Below, piece by piece: positions 12,296 through 17,113 of a DNA stretch of 17,113 nt. The translations under genes were made by a program, and so were the position numbers. The stretch comes from a bacterium UBA6115. Lineage in GTDB: Bacteria; Bacillota_A; Clostridia; Christensenellales; Aristaeellaceae. The DNA is taken from positions 1 through 17,113 of the forward strand of contig DIWD01000007.1 of the NCBI GenBank assembly GCA_002428405.1. The letters run 5' to 3'. Within the stretch, counting starts at the first letter, position 1. Each line of letters begins with the position of its first letter. The notes under the pieces were generated by a model. That model had not been told where the DNA came from and ran no database searches. It was given only the letters and a program-made list of their open reading frames with translations.

Positions 12296-13345
12296 ATGAA
12301 CAGAAAAAAACAGGCGGCGATCCTTTTAGCGGTGCTGGCGGCCGCGTGCTACGGTGTGAGCGCTCCGCTGTCAAAGCTGCTGCTTGAGGAAATCCCGCCC
12401 GCTTTCATGGCAGCCCTGCTCTACCTGGGGGCGGGCGCCGGCATGGCCACGGTCATCCTATTTAAGGGGCTGAGGCGCAGGGAATCCAGGGAAGCCCGGA
12501 TGGGCAAAAAGGAGATCCCCTGGATCCTCTGGATGATCCTGCTGGACATCGCGGCGCCCATCCTGCTGATGTATGGCCTGACCCTGACCAATGCCGCGAA
12601 CGCCTCGCTGCTGAATAACTTTGAAATCGTGGCGACTTCCCTGATTGCGATGGCTTTGTTCAAGGAATCAATCGGGAAGCGGATGTGGATCGCGATCGCG
12701 CTGATCACCCTGGCCAGTGCCATCCTTTCTTTTGAGGGCCTTGACGGTTTCTCCTTCTCAGCCGGTTCGCTGCTGGTCGTTGCAGCCACGGTTTGCTGGG
12801 GGCTTGAAAACAACTGCACCAGGAAGCTCTCCCTGAAAGACCCCCTGCAAATCGTGGCCGTCAAAGGGCTCGGCTCCGGCATCGGCGCTTTGGCCATCGC
12901 CATTGCCCTTCAGGAAGTCCGCTTCAATGCCCTTTACATCGCTCTGGCTCTTCTGCTTGGCTTTTTTGCCTATGGACTCAGCATTTATTTCTATATCCGC
13001 GCCCAGCGGGACCTTGGCGCGGCGCGCACCAGCGCCTATTACGCCGTCGCGCCGTTCATCGGCGTCGGCCTGTCCTTTGCCGTGTTTCGCCAGCCAGTGA
13101 CGGCCTCGTTCATGATGGCATTGGCTGTCATGCTCCTGGGCACGGCCCTTGCCGCGGCGGAACGCCACACGCATCTGCACGCGCATGAGGCCCTCACGCA
13201 TGACCACCGCCACACCCACAATGACGGGCACCATGATCACCCTCATGATAGCCCGGTCGGGGAACACAGCCATCCGCACACCCATGATGCCATGTCCCAT
13301 GCGCACCCGCATACTCCGGACACGCACCATCGGCACAGCCATTGA
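12296..13345 (+). CDS. DMT/EamA-family permease with His-rich C-terminal tail
   Basis: A 349-aa inner-membrane transporter of the drug/metabolite family with two EamA repeats (about ten helices, residues ~5-288). Family features include 'ACYGVSAPLSKLLLEEIPPA' at the start, 'YGLTLTNAANASLLNNFEIV' closing the first repeat, and 'RDLGAARTSAYYAVAPFIGV' in the second. The last 60 residues (290-349) are a hydrophilic tail with 23 histidines in HxH and HPHTHD clusters, presumably metal-binding and cytosolic or extracytosolic depending on helix number. This hints at Ni, Co or Zn transport, or metal-regulated activity; the substrate is not shown. I chose ATG 12296 for GGGGAAGG a few bases upstream and because the family N-terminus starts there. 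A GNAT gene follows 64 bases later, likely co-transcribed. Confidence 0.85.
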   Translation: MNRKKQAAILLAVLAAACYGVSAPLSKLLLEEIPPAFMAALLYLGAGAGMATVILFKGLRRRESREARMGKKEIPWILWMILLDIAAPILLMYGLTLTNAANASLLNNFEIVATSLIAMALFKESIGKRMWIAIALITLASAILSFEGLDGFSFSAGSLLVVAATVCWGLENNCTRKLSLKDPLQIVAVKGLGSGIGALAIAIALQEVRFNALYIALALLLGFFAYGLSIYFYIRAQRDLGAARTSAYYAVAPFIGVGLSFAVFRQPVTASFMMALAVMLLGTALAAAERHTHLHAHEALTHDHRHTHNDGHHDHPHDSPVGEHSHPHTHDAMSHAHPHTPDTHHRHSH

Positions 13346-13409
13346 TCCGGTCCGCTGGTTTGGGGCCGCAGCATCCGGCTGACACCGGAACAGGAAAGGA
13401 GAACAGGGG

Positions 13410-14060
13410 ATGCCAACAGATACGGCGCAGTTTGAAATCATCCGCGCGGACCGGCTGGGCTTTGACCCGGGGGCGGGGATGTCGTCCGTATTCGTGGAGG
13501 GTTTTGCCAAATGGCTGGGCTTCTTCTCAAAGGACAGGGATGTGCTTGTCAGCGCGTTTGCGCACATGTTCGTGCCGGATCGTTTCTACGCGGCAGTCAC
13601 GGACGGGCAGATCGCCGGCATCGCCGCGTGCGCCGCGCGCGGGGCGGAATCAATCCGGCTTGATGCAGGGGAACTCAGGAAGCACTTCGGCTTTCTCAAG
13701 GGAACCATCGCCGCGCATGCCCTGAGGAAGGAGTTTGGCCGCCCCTTTGTGAACCTTCCTCCCCAAACCGGATTGATCGACTTCGTCGGAACGGCTTTGG
13801 CGTTCAGGGGCAAAGGCGCGGCATCGCAGATCATCCGCCATATCCTCAGCGATACGCCGTATGCGCAGTACCGCCTCCAGGTCGCTGATACGAACACGAA
13901 CGCCGTGAACCTGTACAGGAAGCTGGGCTTTGAGGAGTTCAGGCGAGTGCCGCTGCCGGCCAGGAAAGCGCGGAGAGCGGGAATCAACAGCGTCATTTGG
14001 ATGAAGTATGTGAAGATCGCTGCAAAAGAATCATCAGCAGCATTTTACGGGCCTGATTGA
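13410..14060 (+). CDS. GNAT-family N-acetyltransferase
   Basis: A 216-aa acetyl-CoA-dependent N-acetyltransferase. The N-terminal ~115 residues are poorly conserved; the GNAT core is at 120-200: 'IDFVGTALAFRGKGAASQII' with the acetyl-CoA loop RGKGAAS (133-139), 'LQVADTNTNAVNLYRKLGFE' (156-175) and a final strand 'SVIWMKYV'. The substrate is unknown. The ATG at 13410 has AAAGGAGA seven bases upstream. It follows the His-tailed permease in the same direction, and no terminator lies between. It differs clearly from the AAC(6')-like enzyme at 4693. Confidence 0.82.
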   Translation: MPTDTAQFEIIRADRLGFDPGAGMSSVFVEGFAKWLGFFSKDRDVLVSAFAHMFVPDRFYAAVTDGQIAGIAACAARGAESIRLDAGELRKHFGFLKGTIAAHALRKEFGRPFVNLPPQTGLIDFVGTALAFRGKGAASQIIRHILSDTPYAQYRLQVADTNTNAVNLYRKLGFEEFRRVPLPARKARRAGINSVIWMKYVKIAAKESSAAFYGPD

Positions 14061-14137
14061 AACAAAGGAATCCGCCTGTCGTCCTGTAAAAAAAGAGACA
14101 CTATTCCCGTATTTGTTGTTTTAAATTTGTTTTTTTA

Positions 14138-14166
14138 TTGCATTTTTTCATATTTTCCAGTATTTT
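14138..14166 (+). promoter_or_regulatory. Possible promoter for the 53-aa membrane protein
   Basis: TTGCAT (14138-14143) and TATTTT (14161-14166), 17 bases apart, lie in an AT-rich stretch (about 14085-14170) that stands out from the GC-rich surroundings. Confidence 0.45.
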
Positions 14167-14218
14167 CAAGACAGTGTAGGTCACTGGCGTGCACAATTCA
14201 TGCAGGAGGTAAGAACAG

Positions 14219-14380
14219 ATGAAAAAGATTGCCTTGATTGTCATCTCGCTGGGCGTACTGGCCATGGGGGTCCTTGCTCTGATTCCCGGCATCACTCTGG
14301 GGACTGAACCCGTCTGGCACTCCGTTGTGAAGATTGTTGTCGGCGCTGCGGGCCTCTATATCGGGTTTAAGAAAGACTGA
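14219..14380 (+). CDS. Small membrane protein, 53 aa
   Basis: A 53-aa protein with two hydrophobic helices: residues 4-22 ('IALIVISLGVLAMGVLAL') and 36-50 ('VVKIVVGAAGLYIGF'), joined by 'PGITLGTEPVWHS', ending in the basic-acidic KKD. The ribosome site AGGAGGT (14204-14210) is excellent, with eight bases to the ATG. It is followed within ~30 bases by a strong terminator and preceded by its own promoter-like sequence, so this is a self-contained gene. The layout 'W-H-S-x2-K-I-x-V-G-x2-G-L-Y-I-G' is one I associate with short conserved membrane proteins of unknown function. Confidence 0.8.
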   Translation: MKKIALIVISLGVLAMGVLALIPGITLGTEPVWHSVVKIVVGAAGLYIGFKKD

Positions 14381-14410
14381 TCGCCCGAATCATCATCCTA
14401 AACGCAAAGA

Positions 14411-14443
14411 CGGCCCTGACTGGAAAGTCAGGGCCGCTTTTTT
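14411..14443 (+). terminator. Rho-independent terminator
   Basis: A perfect 11-bp stem (CGGCCCTGACT / AGTCAGGGCCG) with a GGAA loop, one C, then six T's. It ends the transcript of the 53-aa gene. Confidence 0.93.
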
Positions 14444-14469
14444 GTGTTGGATTTCGCGAAGAAGCAGTA

Positions 14470-14866
14470 TCAAGAAATACGCAATTCTATTCTGATACCA
14501 AACTCAATTAAAAAGTTTCGATAAGCCAGCTTTTTTCGCCTTCGCGTTGCTTCACTTACGGATTGATCCAAAACTCCAAACGTGTGCAATCGCATGGCTG
14601 CTTCAATGTCCGGAGCCCTTCCCGGGACCGTTTCCTCCTTTTTTTCAAACAGAGAGCTGTCAAAAATGGAAGGCTTGCCGATTGGTATTTCCACAGGGGC
14701 GGCTGTATGGGCCGCGACCAGGCTGGCGAAATGACCCGGGAACGCAGGCAAGGCAATCATCGTGCTTTTGCCGGACACCGGCGAGCGCTATTTCACTAAA
14801 CCTATGTTTTCAAAGGGCCGACGAAAATAGGAAACGGTTTGCTATGGAGCGCGCTGACAGCGTTGT
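14470..14866 (-). pseudogene. Probable decayed purE (N5-CAIR mutase) fragment
   Basis: The - strand frame 14778-14470 reads 'ALPAFPGHFASLVAAHTAAP' followed by 'VEIPIG' and, later, 'FDSSLF', 'EAAMRL' and 'RRRKKLAYRNFL'. This lines up with PurE in order: the 'AHLPGMVAALTPLPVIGVP' core, 'DSLLS', the Ala-rich helix 'NAALLAAxIL', and a terminal 'LxxYR' helix. Just upstream, in another frame, 'TLSARSIANRF...SEIALAGV' resembles PurE 'VLSAHRTPxR...VIIAGAG'. The two parts are separated by a stop (about 14808) and a frame change (about 14775), and the N-terminal third, including the phosphate-binding GSDSD, is missing. So it would be a broken remnant. The similarity is by eye and weak in places. Confidence 0.4.
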
Positions 14867-15193
14867 GCCCTTTAAAAGCTGTTCTTTATTTAAACTGCAT
14901 GGTCACGCAAGATGGCTGGATATTGGCATATCACACCAGAATCCATGTTGCATCTGGCGACTAAAACTTGGCTAAACAGGTGTGAAGAAAGCATTTACAC
15001 GTTACTGTCAATGAGAGCAAGACCAATAAATGGACCAATTGATAAAATCCCGGGATCACTTGTGGTTCCCCAAAGGGCAATCCAGTGTATAATCAACATC
15101 AAACATTGTAACCGCTCTCAATTTCCGATAAGATACAAGTCAGGATTAGTACCTCTTCCTGATGATGACTGTATACAAGGAATGGAGTTGCCA
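14867..15193. other. Non-coding stretch before the phosphoesterase gene
   Basis: No gene seen. The phosphoesterase frame is open upstream to 14912, but its translation there has no family similarity. A TATAAT lies at 15088-15093 without a good -35 at proper distance, and the palindrome ATCCCGGGAT lies at 15047-15056. Confidence 0.4.
15088..15093 (+). promoter_or_regulatory. Possible -10 element of the phosphoesterase gene
   Basis: A perfect TATAAT about 100 bases before the start at 15194. No matching -35 was found at 16-18 bases, so support is limited. Confidence 0.35.
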
Positions 15194-16636
15194 ATGCCGC
15201 AGACACTTAGCATCGTCCAGATCAATGACACCCATGCTAACCTGCTGGAGCATGAGGACGTGCGTTACATGGCAGAAGGTTTCAGAGTTGAGACCATCGG
15301 CGGCTATCCCCGTATCCTGAGCAAAATCAAGGAATGGCGCGCGGCTTATCCGGGAGAGGTTCTGGTACTGGACAACGGTGATACTTTCCATGGCACTCAT
15401 GAGGCGGTACAGAGCCGCGGGGAGGTTATGATTCCCTACCTGAAGGCTTTGGGCGTTGAAGCCATGACCTTTCATTGGGACGCGGCCTATACCCCCCAGC
15501 ACTTGCTCAGCTTGCAGCAGCAACTTGGCTATCCTGTCCTGGCCTGCAATGTTTTCCATGAAGGAACGAAGCGGTTGATGTTCAAGCCGGCAATGGTACT
15601 CAACCGCAGCGGACTGAAAGTGGGCATCATCGGCGCCGCCAGCAACATCATTCGCAGCAACATGCCCGAAGTATTCTGGCGGGGTGCGGATTTTACCGAC
15701 AGCATCAAAGAGACCGCCGTTCAAGCCAGACGCCTGAGGGAGCAGGGGGCGGATCTGGTGGTCCTTCTGTCCCACCTGGGCTACCCACAGGATATTGAGC
15801 TGCTCGGCCGGGTTCAGGGTATTGATCTGTGCCTTTCCGGTCATACTCACAATCGAATCAGGAGCCCGCAAAAGATCGGGAACGCGTATATCATTCAATC
15901 CGGCGCGATGGCCTCGTCTATTGGCTTTCTCCGGCTGACAGTGGAGAACAAAGCTGTTGTGAATGTCGAGCATGAGTATGTGACGCTTGATAAATCGGTG
16001 CCGCAGGACAGAGGAATGCTGGCGCAGCTGCGCCGCGATCCGGTTTTAAAACAATACAGGGATTACCTTGATGAGTTTGTCGGCAGGACCAGGGTCGATC
16101 TGCACCGGGCGTCCTCTTTTTACAGTACTATGGATTATTTGTTGCTGGATGCCATGTGTATGGCCAGCGGGCTTTCCATCGCTTTCTCAAATGGCTGGCG
16201 TTATGGCGGCGCCGTGCGCAAGGGGCCGCTGAAACGAAGGCACCTGTACGCTATCGTCCCGATGAACCCGACGCTCTGCTCAGTTGAACTCATGGGGAAA
16301 GAAATCCTGGATATGCTGGAGGACAACCTGGAGAGCACCTTTTCTGCCCAGCCATTCAAGCAGATGGGTGGGTATATCAAGCGGAATGCAGGTCTGCGCA
16401 TCTATTTTAAGCTGGAGAACCCCTATGGCCAGCGCATCCAGAAGGTGTTTGCAGGTGAAGAGGAAATCGACCCAGGGAAGGTTTACAAGGCTGTTTATGT
16501 CACCCGGCAGGCGGTGCCGGAGAGTTATGGGCAAAACCATCATGACCTTGGCGTCAGGGCTGTGGACGCCATGGAAGTGTTGCTGAAAAAAGGCCCTTAT
16601 GACCGAAAGGATTTGGACAGCTATATCGCAGTGTGA
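15194..16636 (+). CDS. Metallophosphoesterase / 5'-nucleotidase family (SoxB-like)
   Basis: A 480-aa two-domain hydrolase of the 5'-nucleotidase/SoxB/UshA group. The metal-binding N-terminal domain shows 'VQINDTHANL' (Asp12, His14), 'LVLDNGDTFHG' (Asp63), 'SHLG' (193-196) and 'LSGHTHN' (214-220). At the position of the usual GNHEFD motif it has 'FHWDAAYT' (93-100), closer to the 'GHWEF' form of SoxB-like proteins. The C-terminal nucleotidase domain has 'FSNGWRYGG' (331-339) and the Phe/Tyr-containing end segments. Expected activity is phosphate-ester hydrolysis of nucleotides; sulfur chemistry as in SoxB is not implied. I chose ATG 15194 (GGAG six bases before); ATG 15182 in frame adds MELP. 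From either start there is no signal peptide, unusual because most relatives are exported. Confidence 0.82.
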   Translation: MPQTLSIVQINDTHANLLEHEDVRYMAEGFRVETIGGYPRILSKIKEWRAAYPGEVLVLDNGDTFHGTHEAVQSRGEVMIPYLKALGVEAMTFHWDAAYTPQHLLSLQQQLGYPVLACNVFHEGTKRLMFKPAMVLNRSGLKVGIIGAASNIIRSNMPEVFWRGADFTDSIKETAVQARRLREQGADLVVLLSHLGYPQDIELLGRVQGIDLCLSGHTHNRIRSPQKIGNAYIIQSGAMASSIGFLRLTVENKAVVNVEHEYVTLDKSVPQDRGMLAQLRRDPVLKQYRDYLDEFVGRTRVDLHRASSFYSTMDYLLLDAMCMASGLSIAFSNGWRYGGAVRKGPLKRRHLYAIVPMNPTLCSVELMGKEILDMLEDNLESTFSAQPFKQMGGYIKRNAGLRIYFKLENPYGQRIQKVFAGEEEIDPGKVYKAVYVTRQAVPESYGQNHHDLGVRAVDAMEVLLKKGPYDRKDLDSYIAV

Positions 16637-16644
16637 CTTTCCGT

Positions 16645-16668
16645 GCGGCTGCGTTATTGCGCTGCCGC
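16645..16668. repeat. GC-rich hairpin between phosphoesterase and ABC ATPase genes
   Basis: GCGGCTGCG and CGCTGCCGC pair with one mismatch around TTATTG. No T run follows, so it is unlikely to stop transcription; it may stabilise the transcript end or be chance. Confidence 0.4.
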
Positions 16669-16699
16669 GCGCATTGATCAAACAAGACGAGGAGCAAGC

Positions 16700-17113
16700 A
16701 TGCAAGTCATCATGCAGGGATTGACCAAGCACTTTGGAGCGACCCGGGCAGTGGAGGATTTTTCCGTGACCCTGGGGGACGGCGAGCTGGTGTGCCTGCT
16801 GGGGCCCTCCGGCTGCGGGAAGAGCACGGTGCTGAATATGCTGGCGGGCATCATCCCGGTGACCGCGGGCAGCATCCTCTTTGACGGCGAGGATGTGACC
16901 AGGCTCCCGCCCGAGCAGCGCGGCATCGGCCTGGTGTTCCAGAACTACGCGCTCTACCCGCACATGACGGTGATGGGCAACATCACCTTCCCGCTGGAGA
17001 TCCAGAAGGTGCCGCGGGAGGAGCGGGAGGAACGGGCCAGGGCGATGGCGGAGCTGGTGCACATGGAGGGGCTGCTCTCCCGCAAGCCCAGGGAGCTCTC
17101 CGGCGGCCAGCAG
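16700..17113 (+). CDS. ABC transporter ATP-binding protein, MalK/UgpC type (partial)
   Basis: The first 138 residues of a cytosolic ATPase, cut by the window end. Walker A is 'GPSGCGKST' (35-43), the Q-loop 'VFQNYALYPHMTV' (Gln81), and the signature 'LSGGQQ' (133-138) ends at the edge. The 'LYPHMTVMGNITFPLE' run is typical of sugar and glycerol-phosphate importers with a C-terminal TOBE regulatory domain (about 360 aa in full). GAGGAG (16689-16694) lies five bases before the ATG. It starts 63 bases after the phosphoesterase, same strand, so co-transcription is likely; a link to nucleoside, sugar or phosphate uptake is inference. Permeases may follow beyond the window. Confidence 0.9.
   Translation, partial: MQVIMQGLTKHFGATRAVEDFSVTLGDGELVCLLGPSGCGKSTVLNMLAGIIPVTAGSILFDGEDVTRLPPEQRGIGLVFQNYALYPHMTVMGNITFPLEIQKVPREEREERARAMAELVHMEGLLSRKPRELSGGQQ

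Noticed and set aside
13140..13345. His-rich segment as a low-complexity frameshift artefact
   Set aside because: The frame continues directly from the last EamA helix to a TGA without interruption, and similar His tails are known in this transporter family.
14912..15193. N-terminal extension of the phosphoesterase by up to 94 residues
   Set aside because: No similarity to the family, no signal peptide, poor coding character; the metallophosphoesterase fold starts at 'SIVQINDTH'.

Overview
The window looks like a fairly GC-rich chromosome segment from a Gram-positive anaerobe of the Clostridia (Bacillota). This rests on strong AGGAGG-type ribosome sites, a TcdE/Bacteriophage_holin_4-type holin, a rubrerythrin-VIT1 fusion, a Cdd1/'pathogenicity locus' protein, a DUF3795 protein and a DMT transporter with a His-rich tail. 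I cannot name a genus from sequence alone.

Layout. (1) Positions 1-3019 are the end of a phage-derived module, all on the + strand: head-tail connector, head-closure-like protein, a 230-aa tail-associated protein, a 106-aa unknown, an NlpC/P60 endolysin with a peptidoglycan-binding domain, and a holin. Several genes overlap by 1-4 bases. The coding strand is pyrimidine-rich, unlike the genes that follow, and no tape-measure gene lies between the connector end and the lysis genes. (2) Positions 3020-5232 hold a membrane-anchored ABC sugar-type solute-binding protein with its own promoter and a perfect terminator, then an AAC(6')-like GNAT acetyltransferase. (3) Positions 5236-7773 (- strand) hold a rubrerythrin/VIT1 iron protein coupled by a 4-base overlap to a Cys-rich protein, and the branched-chain aminotransferase ilvE. 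(4) Positions 8002-11169 (- strand) encode a secreted 1055-aa leucine-rich-repeat protein made of five repeated cap-plus-LRR modules. (5) Positions 11347-11879 (- strand) hold a coupled pair, Cdd1-like HhH protein and DUF3795 Cys-rich protein, behind a near-consensus promoter. (6) Positions 11988-12295 are a divergent intergenic region with three hairpins in a row, which no flanking gene needs as terminators. (7) Positions 12296-14380 (+ strand) hold a DMT-family permease with a 60-residue tail containing 23 histidines, a second GNAT enzyme, and a 53-aa membrane protein followed by a strong terminator. (8) Positions 14444-15193 hold no intact gene but carry a probable decayed purE fragment on the - strand. 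(9) Positions 15194-17113 (+ strand) hold a SoxB/5'-nucleotidase-type metallophosphoesterase and the start of a MalK/UgpC-type ABC ATPase cut by the window edge.

Functionally, most of the window is single genes and gene pairs rather than one pathway. The parts most likely to be unusual are the compact phage module, the iron-protein/Cys-rich gene pair, the modular LRR protein, the hairpin cluster at 12015-12181, and the His-tailed transporter. I did not find a clear multi-gene defence or biosynthetic system.
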